DNA from: Nitrospira sp.
GTDB lineage: Bacteria; Nitrospirota; Nitrospiria; Nitrospirales; Nitrospiraceae
Direction: 5' to 3'
Assembly (NCBI GenBank): GCA_030653545.1
Contig: JAURZE010000033.1
Span: 114,322 to 178,321 of the forward strand
Length of the DNA stretch: 64,000 bases
Shown here: piece by piece, positions 52,552-61,800 of the stretch
Position numbering within the stretch: position 1 is the stretch's first letter
Layout: the number at the start of each line of letters is the position of its first letter
Program-made: the position numbers and the translations under genes
Notes under the pieces: generated by a model
Seen by the model: only the letters and a program-made list of their open reading frames with translations
Told to the model about the DNA's origin: nothing
Databases searched by the model: none

Positions 52552-53075
52552 TGGGGCAGCGGTTTCTGCGGGACTGCGGGAAGGTCGGATAAAGCCTGGC
52601 GCACCTTCATTCCAAACGGCAAATCACCTTGCACGCCACGAAGAAGAATCGATTGTTTGCCCACCCACTGCAGGCGAGCATGTCCACGCTGACGGATACC
52701 GGCGTCGTCGGGATTTTTCTTCCACACCCCCTGCCAATGCACATACACGTCAATATTTTCTCCGTCGATCATGATGCGCTCGGTTTTAAAGTCCAGCTGA
52801 ATGGATTGAAACAATTCGAAATCCTGCGCGGCCTCCGCTTGGATTTGCTCCAACGACTCCGCAGGCAACATTACATCCTGAAACGCAGACCGGTCTCGAT
52901 GCTGATACGCTTCCCGTAACGCTTCCACCGCACGATCGATGCGGGTAAAACGCTCATGATCCTCAGGATACTGGAGCGTCTTCGATGAGCAGGCCACGCC
53001 TGTCAGCAATATCGCCACGCCGCACCAACGGAGCACGCGCAAGCGAAACCGTGAGGCCGGATGATTCGTATTCAT
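52548..53075 (-). CDS. Lipoprotein of unknown function
   Basis: The 175-residue product has a lipoprotein signal with TGVACSS (Cys29 as lipid site). Residues 40-165 suggest an NTF2/SnoaL-like small alpha/beta fold (ALREAYQHRDRSAFQDVMLPAESLEQIQ, then DVYVHWQGVW). No catalytic residue stands out. Its stop overlaps the nadB start by 4 bases (ATGA), so it is translated as the leader of the nadB unit. Confidence 0.65.
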   Translation of the reverse strand: MNTNHPASRFRLRVLRWCGVAILLTGVACSSKTLQYPEDHERFTRIDRAVEALREAYQHRDRSAFQDVMLPAESLEQIQAEAAQDFELFQSIQLDFKTERIMIDGENIDVYVHWQGVWKKNPDDAGIRQRGHARLQWVGKQSILLRGVQGDLPFGMKVRQALSDLPAVPQKPLPQ

Positions 53076-53236
53076 AGAGTTGCAGTATAGGAACGTCCCG
53101 TGGATCGGTCAAGGCGCGGGGCCGCTGTCGACCCGACGGGAAACCAGATCACCACAATCATTCACGGCCAGTCACCGGCTGGCTTGCTTTTTGTCCAAAA
53201 TGTCTCTAGACTCGCCCGTCTTTGGAGATTCATTGC

Positions 53237-53332
53237 ATGTCGAGCGTGTTAAAAAAGCGGCGGAAAAAAATGCGCAAACACAAGTACAAGAAGTTGCGCA
53301 GACGCCAAAAATTCTTACGTCGTAAGAGCTAG
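53237..53332 (+). CDS. 31-residue bS22/mS38 (AURKAIP1/COX24)-type small ribosomal protein
   Basis: The ATG at 53237 has GGAG 9 bases upstream. The product starts MSSVLKKRRKKMRKHKYKK and ends LRRRQKFLRRKS; 19 of 31 residues are Lys or Arg. The SVLKKRRKKMxKHKxKK(L)RR pattern matches the AURKAIP1/COX24 domain, which is mS38 in mitochondrial and bS22 in mycobacterial small ribosomal subunits. It should bind 16S rRNA near the decoding region. It lies 29 bases before another small gene. Confidence 0.82.
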   Translation: MSSVLKKRRKKMRKHKYKKLRRRQKFLRRKS

Positions 53333-53361
53333 CTCACCCCGTTCACCGGGAGGAGGACATT

Positions 53362-53580
53362 GTGCCGGAAGGCAAGAAGGTTCGCATCCGCGTCCGTACG
53401 GTGAATTGCACCTACGTGGGGGACTTTCTCGTTCCGCCAATGCGCCATCGCGTCTCGGATGCGATCAACGAGGAAGTGCGGCTCTTTATCAGCCTGACGG
53501 ACGTGGTCATCAACGATACGGATCGTTCTGACTATGTGGCCCTCAACAAGAACCTGATCGAGTCCATCGCACAGCTCTAG
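53362..53580 (+). CDS. DUF6812-like small protein
   Basis: The 72-residue product starts at a GTG preceded by GGAGGAGG. It is a compact beta-rich chain: VRIRVRTVNCTYVGDFLVPPMRHRVSDAINEEVRLFISLTDVVIND. The RVSDxxN and FxxLTDVxV pattern resembles DUF6812-type proteins of unknown function, which I recall from delta- and Nitrospira-like genomes. Cytoplasmic; it may be co-transcribed with the bS22-type gene. Confidence 0.65.
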   Translation: MPEGKKVRIRVRTVNCTYVGDFLVPPMRHRVSDAINEEVRLFISLTDVVINDTDRSDYVALNKNLIESIAQL

Positions 53581-53691
53581 CGCCTTGTCTTTCGCCCACT
53601 CTCGGGTGCATCCCGTCGACCCAGATCCCTATCAGTATGGGGACAGCACAGGGGGATAGGGTGCCGCTCTTACACCGAAACTCCCGGACAC

Positions 53692-55422
53692 ATGTCGCCC
53701 TTTAGACGATTTCTTCCATTTGTACGCCCGTACCTGTCGCGCATGATCGTGGCGGGACTCCTTGTGATGGGAGTGGCCGCCATCAACCTCGCCTTGCTGC
53801 GCCTGGCCGGCACACTCTGGGACGTCATTACCGTCCAGCACGATCGCGATCGCATGACGGAATTGATCGGGCTGTTCATCGGCCTGGTCCTTCTGCAAGG
53901 CCTCTGTTCGATGGGGCACAGCTACCTGACCACCTGGATCTCCCAGCGAGTCGTCGCCGACTTCCGCACCCATCTCTTTGCGCATCTCCAAAACCTCGCG
54001 GTCAGCTTCTTCGCGAAGAGGCGAACGGGGGAATTGCTCTCCCGCCTGATGAACGATGTCACCGTCATTCAATCCATCGTCACCGAGACACCGATCGACA
54101 CCGCCAAGCAGCTGGTCACCTTCATCGGCGGCATCGGATTCTTGCTGGCGATGAATTGGCGGCTGTGCCTCCTCATCCTGCTCCTGCTTCCGCTCTTGGT
54201 GCTCGTCGCCAAATTTTTTGGCCGCAAGCTGAAGTCCCTCTCGACCTCGATCCAGGATCAAACCGCCGCGCTCAGCACCCTATTGGAAGAGGTCATTTCG
54301 GGTATCCGCATCGTGAAGTCCTTCGTGCAAACCAAGCGGGAAGAAGGCCGTTTCTTGACCCAGGTCCAGCTAGGCTTGACTCTCTCACTCAAACGAGCCG
54401 GCATCATGGCCCTCTTCGTTCCCGTCATCAGCCTGCTGACATTTTCAGCTGCCGCGGCCGTCTTGTGGTACGGCGGCACCCAAGTCATTGAAGGCACCGT
54501 GACACCGGGCGATCTCTTCGCCTTCGTCCTCTTCGCGGGCATCCTGATCGGGCCCTTCAGTTCGGCGGCTCGAGTGTTTGCGCAAATCAAGGAGGCCCAG
54601 GGCGCCACCCAGCGTGTATTTGAAATCCTCGACGCCGAAGCAGACATCCGAGATGTCCCAAATGCGCACGTCCTCTCCGCAGTGAAAGGCCACGTGCGCG
54701 CCGAGCAGGTCAGCTTCAGTTATGACCCTCGCACCCCAGTGTTGTCGCATCTGTCATTCGAAGCGCAACCGGGCGAGCTCGTCGCCTTTGTCGGGCCGAC
54801 GGGAGCCGGCAAAACCACCGTCATCAATCTGCTCCATCGTTTCTACGACCCTATCGAAGGCCGCATCACCGTGGACGGGCACGACCTGAAGGAGGTCACG
54901 GTGGATAGTTGGTACCGGCAGGTCGCGCTCGTCCCGCAAGAAACCATCCTCTTCGGCGGGACCATTCTCGACAACATTCGTTATGGGAACCCCGATGCGA
55001 GCGAGGCGGCGGTGCAGGAGGCGAGCAAGGCTGCGCACGCGCACGAATTTATTTCGGCCTTCCCGGACAAATACCTGACCGTGGTGGGCGAGAAGGGAAT
55101 CAACCTGTCAGGCGGCCAACGGCAGCGTATTGCCATCGCCCGGGCAATTCTCAAAAACCCGCGCGTCCTGCTGCTCGATGAAGCCACCTCATCGCTCGAC
55201 ACCGAATCAGAACGGCTGGTCCAGGAAGCGCTGGAACGACTGATGGAGGGACGGACGACGTTTGTCGTCGCGCATCGACTCTCCACGATTCAGCGTGCGG
55301 ACCGTATCCTTGTCCTGGATAAGGGACGAGTCGTGGAAGAAGGCACCCACGCCCAACTCCTTGAGCGCAAAGGGTTCTATCACTACCTCTACACCATCAG
55401 ATTCGCCGAACAGACATCCTAG
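53692..55422 (+). CDS. MsbA-type ABC exporter (fused permease-ATPase)
   Basis: The 576-residue half transporter has six membrane spans in residues 1-310 and an ATPase domain with GPTGAGKTT (Walker A), LSGGQRQRIAIARAI (signature), VLLLDEATSSLD (Walker B) and VVAHRLSTI (switch). Size and sequence fit the MsbA/lipid exporter group, which flips lipid A-core or other lipids across the inner membrane as a homodimer. No lipid A gene is adjacent, so the substrate is uncertain. Confidence 0.9.
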   Translation: MSPFRRFLPFVRPYLSRMIVAGLLVMGVAAINLALLRLAGTLWDVITVQHDRDRMTELIGLFIGLVLLQGLCSMGHSYLTTWISQRVVADFRTHLFAHLQNLAVSFFAKRRTGELLSRLMNDVTVIQSIVTETPIDTAKQLVTFIGGIGFLLAMNWRLCLLILLLLPLLVLVAKFFGRKLKSLSTSIQDQTAALSTLLEEVISGIRIVKSFVQTKREEGRFLTQVQLGLTLSLKRAGIMALFVPVISLLTFSAAAAVLWYGGTQVIEGTVTPGDLFAFVLFAGILIGPFSSAARVFAQIKEAQGATQRVFEILDAEADIRDVPNAHVLSAVKGHVRAEQVSFSYDPRTPVLSHLSFEAQPGELVAFVGPTGAGKTTVINLLHRFYDPIEGRITVDGHDLKEVTVDSWYRQVALVPQETILFGGTILDNIRYGNPDASEAAVQEASKAAHAHEFISAFPDKYLTVVGEKGINLSGGQRQRIAIARAILKNPRVLLLDEATSSLDTESERLVQEALERLMEGRTTFVVAHRLSTIQRADRILVLDKGRVVEEGTHAQLLERKGFYHYLYTIRFAEQTS

Positions 55423-55466
55423 CCACGAACAGCTTCTCGTTATCCCGTCACGGCCATCTCTGCTAC

Positions 55467-56546
55467 TTACTGCAGCTTCTCCACCCGCACGCCTAAGAGC
55501 CGGATCCGTTGACGTCGCGGATTCTCCCGTCGATCGAGAAACGGGAGCAGCAACTTCAGCAGTTCGCGACGCACCCCCGGCCCATCCTGTACCGGATCGG
55601 CAAAGGTATGGGCCCTGGTGACCGTGGTGAAATCTGCAAACCGCACAATTATGGCGACCGTCCGACAGGCGTCGAATCCCTCCTGCGCCAGTCGCGTAAA
55701 CACGCCGTCACGTAACTGGGAGAGTCGCTCCACGAGAACCTGTGAGTCCAGCGTATCCTCATCAAAGGTCTCTTGTTCACTGATCGATTTCGGCTCGCCA
55801 TGCTCCTCCACCGGCGAGTCATCTTGCGCGCGGATCTTGGCATACCATTCCAGCCCCCGCTTCCCGAACCGCGCGTCCATGTCAGCCAGGCTGAGCCGTT
55901 TCAGCTCTGCGACGACACGGATCTGCTGCGCGGCCAGCATCGATTCGGTCTTCGGCCCGATTCCCGGAATCGCCCGAACCGATAGCGGCGCAAGAAACGC
56001 TTCCGCCTCAGCCTCAGTGACCACCGTAAACCCATCCGGCTTCTGAACACCTGACGCGATCTTCGCGATCATTTTATTAGGCCCGATCCCGACCGATGCC
56101 GTCAGTCGTTCTTCGGCGAGAATCGCTCCCTTGATCGAGCGGCATAACTCCGCCGCAGCCTCGAAAGAGCCGGTGCCGGATAGATCCCCATACGCCTCAT
56201 CGATGCTTGCCTGCTCAAGCACAGGAATCGCGCGACGAGCGATAGCCATCACCGCTTCGGATACCCTCGCGTACTTGCACATATCGACGGAGACGAAGAT
56301 GACCGGGGGCAACCCTTTTCGCCGCGCTGCTTCAGAGAGGCGCCACGCTGTGGAAATCGGCGTGGCTGAATAAATCCCGTACTCGCGCGCTTGGTAATTG
56401 GCCGTCGACACGACTCCGCGCCCCTGACCCTGCGCCGGATCGGCCCCCACCGCCAGAGGACGCCCTCGAAACGCCGGCGTATCCCGCTCCTCAATCGCGG
56501 CATAGAACGCATCCATGTCGATGTGCGCAATGATTCTTGGCATCAT
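55467..56546 (-). CDS. dinB: DNA polymerase IV (Y family)
   Basis: The 359-residue protein has the Y-family marks: MMPRIIAHIDMDAFYAAIEERD, YQAREYGIYSATPISTAWRL, the catalytic SIDEAYGDLSGTG, and GIGPNKMIAKIASGVQKPDG followed by PGIGPKTESML (helix-hairpin-helix). DinB makes error-prone DNA synthesis past lesions. Two adjacent ATG codons at 56546 and 56543 may start it. No LexA site was recognised upstream. Confidence 0.94.
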   Translation of the reverse strand: MMPRIIAHIDMDAFYAAIEERDTPAFRGRPLAVGADPAQGQGRGVVSTANYQAREYGIYSATPISTAWRLSEAARRKGLPPVIFVSVDMCKYARVSEAVMAIARRAIPVLEQASIDEAYGDLSGTGSFEAAAELCRSIKGAILAEERLTASVGIGPNKMIAKIASGVQKPDGFTVVTEAEAEAFLAPLSVRAIPGIGPKTESMLAAQQIRVVAELKRLSLADMDARFGKRGLEWYAKIRAQDDSPVEEHGEPKSISEQETFDEDTLDSQVLVERLSQLRDGVFTRLAQEGFDACRTVAIIVRFADFTTVTRAHTFADPVQDGPGVRRELLKLLLPFLDRRENPRRQRIRLLGVRVEKLQ

Positions 56547-56790
56547 CCCATTCCATTTCCATGACTGCAGCCAGCGGTATAACACTGACTGGCATCAGAT
56601 AGGTAACGGCTTCTTTCGCCACGAACACCAAAGATGTTCCGCAGCCACAGACAAGAAGGTCAGAGAGAGAAAGCAGGACACAGGCGGGCGAACACAGATC
56701 GTAGGAGGAATCCTACACACGACAACATACCCGAGCGAGACAGGAAGCCACTACGCGTGAAGGGATAACCAATCCCTGCCAGAAATGGCC

Positions 56791-57453
56791 TTACCGGACC
56801 TTGGAGAAATCCGCGTCGAATTCGCTGGTTTTGCCATCCGGGAAGAACACGATGACTTTCGTCTTCCCGTTCGGATCGAAGCTATCGTAGGCGAAGCGCG
56901 CGGTAAATCGCGATCGGAAGGCCGGACCCTGGCCGTCGTTCTTGCGGCCCTTTTCCGCAGGGCTCACGTCGACCGGCTTGATATTCTTATTTCCCTGCTG
57001 AAAGGCCACCTGCGCGCCTTCAGCAAAATACTCATCGTCGCCACAGAGCTGCACTTCCAGCTCCATGTTCGGCATGTCGACGACTTTCTTGATGAACTCG
57101 TCCGGCATGCGAATCTCTTTCTTCTGCTTCTTGGATTCCGCCGCTTCCTGCCGCCCAAAGGCTTCGAGCCGGAACCGCTTGGTGCGAAGAATGGCGCTGG
57201 CGCCGCAGGGGTCTTTCTCTGGATCTGATCCGACCCGGGTGGCTAAGGACGCTTGCTGCAGAACCTTCTTGACGTCTTCAGGAGAATTGGCTTTGTCCAT
57301 CGGAATACGGCCGGCCTCCAGAGCCTTCTGCGCGTCGTCCACGGACAGCTTCACGTCAATGGCCGACGCCGTCTGAGGTCCGACCAACACCAGAATTCCC
57401 AAGAGACTCGACACCGCCACCATTCCTTGACGCCGATGGGTTCTGCTCTGCAT
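56791..57453 (-). CDS. Exported protein of unknown function
   Basis: The start at 57453 follows GGGAGG. The 220-residue product has a signal peptide (MVAVSSLLGILVLVGPQTASA) and a mature chain rich in Lys, Asp and Glu. Two cysteines (DPCGAS and VQLCGDD) could pair. The C-terminal part (FTARFAYDSFDPNGKTKVIVFFPDGKTSEFD) is beta-rich. I recognise no domain. It is probably periplasmic and stands alone between dinB and maf. Confidence 0.65.
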   Translation of the reverse strand: MQSRTHRRQGMVAVSSLLGILVLVGPQTASAIDVKLSVDDAQKALEAGRIPMDKANSPEDVKKVLQQASLATRVGSDPEKDPCGASAILRTKRFRLEAFGRQEAAESKKQKKEIRMPDEFIKKVVDMPNMELEVQLCGDDEYFAEGAQVAFQQGNKNIKPVDVSPAEKGRKNDGQGPAFRSRFTARFAYDSFDPNGKTKVIVFFPDGKTSEFDADFSKVR

Positions 57454-57518
57454 AACCGCCTCCCTGAAGATAAAGCCAAGAAAAGACTGGCGCATTGTAG
57501 GGGAAGCGCCAGGTCATT

Positions 57519-58154
57519 TCAATCGTGCGCAAACCGTGCCCAGTTCGGATACGGCTTGTCGCGATACAGCGCATCGACATCGACCGGAGCAAGCAGACCT
57601 GCGCCGGCCAGCAAGGTCGCCACGGTCCGCAAGGGCAACCCGACAATGCCAAGAAAATCGCCACAGATCGCCTCGATGAGCTCACCGCCTATACCCTGAA
57701 TGGAATAGGCGCCGGCCTTTCCCATCGGCTCTTGCGTCGCCAGGTATCGCTCGATGGCGGCTTCGTCAAAGCCTTTCATCTGCACCGTGGCAGTCTCGAT
57801 CGCAACAGATTCATACCGAGGGATCTGCCGACAGAGGGCCACGGCCGTATGCACCTCATGCGGCCGCCCCGCCAATCTCGTCAGCATCGCGCGGGCATCG
57901 GCCAGATCCGCCGGCTTGCCCAACATCTGCCCATCGAGTTCAATCACGGTATCGCTGCCGAGGACCAGAGAGGCCGTTCGCGCAATCGCAATCGACCGCG
58001 CCTTCTCACGCGCAAAGTGTTCCACCTGTTGCCGTGGGCTCCATCCTGGCTGAGGCACTTCTTCAAAATTCGGAGCGATGATCTCGAATGGAATACCGAG
58101 CAGCGCAAGGAGTTCGCAGCGGCGAGGAGAGGTTGAGGCGAGAATCAACTGCAT
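57519..58154 (-). CDS. maf: Maf-family nucleoside triphosphate pyrophosphatase
   Basis: The 211-residue protein starts MQLILASTSPRRCELLALLGIPFEII and has VLGSDTVIELDGQMLGKPAD and GKAGAYSIQGIGGELIEAICGDFLGIVGLPL, all Maf/YhdE marks. Maf enzymes hydrolyse dTTP, UTP or modified nucleotides as house-cleaning enzymes. It overlaps the end of the dus gene by 10 bases, so the two are translated as one unit. Confidence 0.94.
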   Translation of the reverse strand: MQLILASTSPRRCELLALLGIPFEIIAPNFEEVPQPGWSPRQQVEHFAREKARSIAIARTASLVLGSDTVIELDGQMLGKPADLADARAMLTRLAGRPHEVHTAVALCRQIPRYESVAIETATVQMKGFDEAAIERYLATQEPMGKAGAYSIQGIGGELIEAICGDFLGIVGLPLRTVATLLAGAGLLAPVDVDALYRDKPYPNWARFAHD

Positions 58155-59329
58155 CGCGACACAAGAGTCTGGGCCTCATTCGACAGATCATCGCCGGACA
58201 CTCCATCTGTGACCTGACCATCGACGATCTGATTGGCATGATAGCGGGCGATCATGGCCTCCACATCCTCCGCAGAAGACACGCGAAACATCTGCCCCCG
58301 CAACGCCGCGGCATGCGGAAAGCCTTTGCAATACCAGCCCAGGTGCTTCCGCATGCGATGAAATTGTCCCGGGCCGCAGATCGCCTGGAACTGCCGCGCA
58401 TGGTCGAGCATCAGGGCGAAGCGCGCATCAAGCGCTATCGGCTGGTCATGAATGGACGCGTCTGACGCATCCGCCTTTGTCAACGCACGGGCGTGCTCTT
58501 TGGCGCGAAAAAACCATGGCGCCCCCAGCACAGCCCGCCCGACAAGCACCCCATCCACTTGCGTGGATCGCACGCGACTCACCACCTCACCGAGGTTTTG
58601 GACATCGCCGTTCCCCAATAGCAGAATCCCGGTCCCTTTCACGAGCTGGGCCGCCCTGGCGATCGCCGACCAATCCGCCTCGCCACGATACATTTGCCGG
58701 AGAGTGCGCCCGTGCAGCGTGATCGCGACGGGTTTTTCTTGAATCAGATGCGAAACCCAGTCTTCCACAATCACGGAGTCATAACCCAGCCGCGTCTTTA
58801 CTGACAGCGGCAACACGCGCCGCTGAACCGGGGCTGCACCCTGGCGTCCGGCATTCATCGCCTGAATCGCCGCAATCCTGGCTGGTTTAAACCCGACCTG
58901 CTCCAACGTCTGTCCGTTCGCCCAATCGTGAATCGCACGACTGGTGGCTTGCATGATCGCATGAGCGACATCCGGCGTCCTGATCAGACCGGCGCCCGAA
59001 CCGGATGACGCCACATTCTTCGACGGACAGCCCATGTTAATGTCGATCCCATCGAATCCTAATTCACAGGCTGCGTGCGTGGCCTGGTAGAACAACGCCG
59101 GATCCTTGCCATACAACTGTGCGACGACCGGCCGTTCCAATTCACTATAGATCAGCGTGTTCAGCAGAAACTCCGGCCCCCGACAGACATCATGAACGTG
59201 CGTGAACTCGGTAAAGGTCACATCAGGCCTGCCGTGCTGAGCGATGACTCGACGGAACGTCGCATCCGTCACCCCGTCCATCGGAGAGAGGCCCATAATC
59301 GGATAGGGTAATGTCGACCAGAAGCTCAT
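58145..59329 (-). CDS. tRNA-dihydrouridine synthase
   Basis: The 394-residue flavoenzyme has the Dus pattern: MGLSPMDGVTDATFRRVIAQHG, VAQLYGKDPALF, FDGIDINMGCPSKNVASSGSGAGLIR (with the catalytic Cys), SVKTRLGYDS and ITLHGRTLRQMYRGEADW, then LLGNGDVQN. It reduces uridine in tRNA. DusB-type is likely but the subgroup is not certain; an insertion around residues 120-180 is longer than usual. It overlaps DUF692 upstream by 4 bases and maf downstream by 10. Confidence 0.9.
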   Translation of the reverse strand: MSFWSTLPYPIMGLSPMDGVTDATFRRVIAQHGRPDVTFTEFTHVHDVCRGPEFLLNTLIYSELERPVVAQLYGKDPALFYQATHAACELGFDGIDINMGCPSKNVASSGSGAGLIRTPDVAHAIMQATSRAIHDWANGQTLEQVGFKPARIAAIQAMNAGRQGAAPVQRRVLPLSVKTRLGYDSVIVEDWVSHLIQEKPVAITLHGRTLRQMYRGEADWSAIARAAQLVKGTGILLLGNGDVQNLGEVVSRVRSTQVDGVLVGRAVLGAPWFFRAKEHARALTKADASDASIHDQPIALDARFALMLDHARQFQAICGPGQFHRMRKHLGWYCKGFPHAAALRGQMFRVSSAEDVEAMIARYHANQIVDGQVTDGVSGDDLSNEAQTLVSRCS

Positions 59330-60825
59330 CGGTGTACCCCCGTCGACTGCAGTGGCCCTTCGTTGGCAGCCTGATAGGCCTGGCGCAGTTCGGTCGCTTC
59401 CCGTTGTACCAGCGGCGTCAGATCCGACGCCTGTTCACGCACAAATTCCACAAACCGATCAATCTTTACGTCGAAGAAATCATAGGATCGCGTCACCGGA
59501 TGCGGAAGGCGAAACCAATAGAACACAAAGCCGTCAAGAGCGATCTGCTTTCCGGCCAATTCCTGACAAGTCTCTGGAAACATGGCTTCGATATCGCCGC
59601 CCCAGTGAAGAATTTCGTAGGGCAGATATTTTGCTCGATACCAGTCGAGCTCCTCTGCACAGGCCATTGGCGCCTTCCAGTTCGGCCCAACCGGCTCTGC
59701 GCGACTCGACACCACCTGCGCATACTGGTCATAGGCCTCGGCCAGAGACTCACTCTTCGAAACTGAGTCGGGTTCTGTAATGAATTGTGCTGGAACTGGC
59801 GAAGGAGAAGGCGCACATGCGACTAAGCCTCGCGGGATAGCTTGATGAAATACATTCCTATATCGCTCTAAAAACCATGCCAACTCGTCGGCAATAAGAT
59901 CGCTGGTCTTCGTATCAACTTCAAGCGCCATCCCTCGCAAATGTTCCAATCGACCGCACCGAAGAATCTGATCCAACATCTCGAACAACACTGGGGGAAT
60001 CGGCGCAGCATGGGCATCCGTCCATCGCGGGAGGAGATTCGGATCCTCACAATGCACAACATCGTCCTTGCTGACCAGAGATTCATGCACGGCGAGCCCT
60101 GCGACATGGATCTCCACGACCCGCTCGACCGGAAACTCGCGCAGGAATTCGTCCACGAATTGCGCGAGAGACTGAGCCCGCCAGGCTCCAGAGTACCGAT
60201 AGACGGTCCATAGATGTCCGATATCCAGCACCAGCCCGCAGGCGGCTTGGTCGGTAACGCGGCGAAAGTAGGCCGGAATCGAAAGGGTCCCGGCGACAAA
60301 GAACGTCAGCGGCGGCATCTCCAGCAGAAAGAGCGGAGAGCCGCCGTCCGGCAACGCGGCTCGTTGATCAAAAATCGCCTGGACCATGTTGATGTTCTTG
60401 GCCACCACGTCGGCACTCGACGCAGTATAGAGCGGAGGGAGATAGGTCCCGAACGAGTAGCCGGCAATATGCTTCGTCGCACATTCATGATTCGACCAGG
60501 CGCTCCGAAGCAGAGCGAGCTGGGACGCGAGCACCCGCGCTTCGCCTTGAAACAACGGATCAGACTCAGCTCCCGGTTGCGTCACCCAGAGGCCTTCTCC
60601 ATGGTAGGGAAGCGGCACATCAGTCTGATCACGAACAGCGGCCAGCGCACTGGAGGTCGCATGAAATACCTCCAAGTACATCGGAAGGACTTGACGACGC
60701 GTCAGGTCGGCGAGCAAGCTAAGAAGGTCTGGCGAATAGACATCAACCGACAGCCCTAACCCATGAACCGGGATCCGGGCCACTCGGTCTTGAAAATCAT
60801 GACACACATCACGCGACAGGGTCAT
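59326..60825 (-). CDS. DUF692/MbnB-like putative multinuclear iron-dependent oxidase with C-terminal extension
   Basis: The 499-residue protein has a TIM-barrel pattern of the DUF692 family (MbnB, TglH, ChrH). Expected metal-ligand positions are filled: His75 (PYHGEG), His113 (NHECA), Glu169 (LLEMPP), Asp201 and His204 (LDIGHLW), His240 (EIHVAG), Asp270 and His272 (WTDAHAA) and Glu302 (ALEVDT). Such enzymes modify cysteines in ribosomal peptides using mixed-valence iron. Residues 340-499 are an extra domain I do not recognise. No partner protein or precursor peptide is adjacent. It is coupled to dus by ATGA. Confidence 0.7.
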   Translation of the reverse strand: MTLSRDVCHDFQDRVARIPVHGLGLSVDVYSPDLLSLLADLTRRQVLPMYLEVFHATSSALAAVRDQTDVPLPYHGEGLWVTQPGAESDPLFQGEARVLASQLALLRSAWSNHECATKHIAGYSFGTYLPPLYTASSADVVAKNINMVQAIFDQRAALPDGGSPLFLLEMPPLTFFVAGTLSIPAYFRRVTDQAACGLVLDIGHLWTVYRYSGAWRAQSLAQFVDEFLREFPVERVVEIHVAGLAVHESLVSKDDVVHCEDPNLLPRWTDAHAAPIPPVLFEMLDQILRCGRLEHLRGMALEVDTKTSDLIADELAWFLERYRNVFHQAIPRGLVACAPSPSPVPAQFITEPDSVSKSESLAEAYDQYAQVVSSRAEPVGPNWKAPMACAEELDWYRAKYLPYEILHWGGDIEAMFPETCQELAGKQIALDGFVFYWFRLPHPVTRSYDFFDVKIDRFVEFVREQASDLTPLVQREATELRQAYQAANEGPLQSTGVHR

Positions 60826-61004
60826 CCGTCCGCCCTTTCACTCCAGCAACATTCCCCGCACCAGTGTCGTTCAGTGTATGCCGATAAACTGTTGTATGAC
60901 AAGGCGTTGGCGGAGACGGGGGAACTCGGATCCGTCTGCTATACTTCCCATACACCGCTGCAGCCAGGACATGCGCCGGTCACCCTGAACACCCTGGCGA
61001 TGCG

Positions 61005-61775
61005 ATGGTAAGCCCAAACAATCAACAACAGAAAACACCGAACCCCAAACTAACAGTGGTCGCACACATGATGACTCCAGGTGTCGTTCAAATTCCCGGT
61101 GACATTTCCGTGACTGAAGCGGCCACTCTCTTGGAACGCGAACAGATGCCCTGCCTGCTGGTGAAAGACACGGATCTGCACTTCGGCTTGATGACGCCTT
61201 CAGACATTGTAAAGAAAGTGGTCGCTCTGGGCCTCGCCCCGGACGATATCGAAGTTCGAGCGATCATGTCTCACCCGGTGCATTTTATTGAATACGACCG
61301 CGCGGCGGATGAGGCCACGACACTGATGATGTCTTCGGGCGCCCCTATTCTCATCGTCACCAAACAGGAACAACCGGTCGGAGTCTTGACCGCACGGGAT
61401 CTCGTCCTATCCCCCAAACGCTGTCATACTCGCGTCCCCGCGACGATTGGCGTCATGGATTCCAACTCACCAGGCGCCCAACATCAGGCCATTATCGTCC
61501 AGCTCAGCCATGTAGGCGCCATGGTCCAGACCGCCACTCTCTTGTTACCCGGCACACGCGTGTTCCTCAGGTTCGCCCTTCCTGATCTGACTGCCCCCCT
61601 GACCGTGACCGGAACTATCCTTGAGGACTATGACCCGGTTTACGAGTCCGGAAGAACCGGAACGGTGGGAAGCCCGAGTGTCGAGGTCCAATTCACCGGG
61701 CTCTCTCCGGCCGATCAGTCCCGCATCAAGGCCTGGGTTCTTCAGAATTCGCCTAAATCAACCGATCTATCGTAA
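61005..61775 (+). CDS. CBS-domain pair fused to a PilZ-like domain
   Basis: The 256-residue protein has two CBS repeats at about residues 18-75 and 85-140 (VAHMMTPGVVQIPGDISVTEAATLLEREQMPCLLVKD; VRAIMSHPVHFIEYDRAADEATTLMM, PVGVLTARDLV). Then comes a C-terminal beta-rich part (residues 145-250, VQLSHVGAMVQTATLLLPGTRVFLRFALPD) that resembles a PilZ domain. CBS pairs sense adenosine nucleotides and PilZ binds c-di-GMP, so it may integrate two signals. The RxxxR motif is not clear, so c-di-GMP binding is uncertain. Confidence 0.75.
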   Translation: MVSPNNQQQKTPNPKLTVVAHMMTPGVVQIPGDISVTEAATLLEREQMPCLLVKDTDLHFGLMTPSDIVKKVVALGLAPDDIEVRAIMSHPVHFIEYDRAADEATTLMMSSGAPILIVTKQEQPVGVLTARDLVLSPKRCHTRVPATIGVMDSNSPGAQHQAIIVQLSHVGAMVQTATLLLPGTRVFLRFALPDLTAPLTVTGTILEDYDPVYESGRTGTVGSPSVEVQFTGLSPADQSRIKAWVLQNSPKSTDLS

Positions 61776-61800
61776 GACGTAACACAAGTTGCGATCTTCT

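Noticed and set aside
60763..61011. Plus-strand open frame of 82 codons between the DUF692-like and CBS genes
   Set aside because: It has no ribosome-binding site, overlaps both neighbours and encodes no recognisable pattern.
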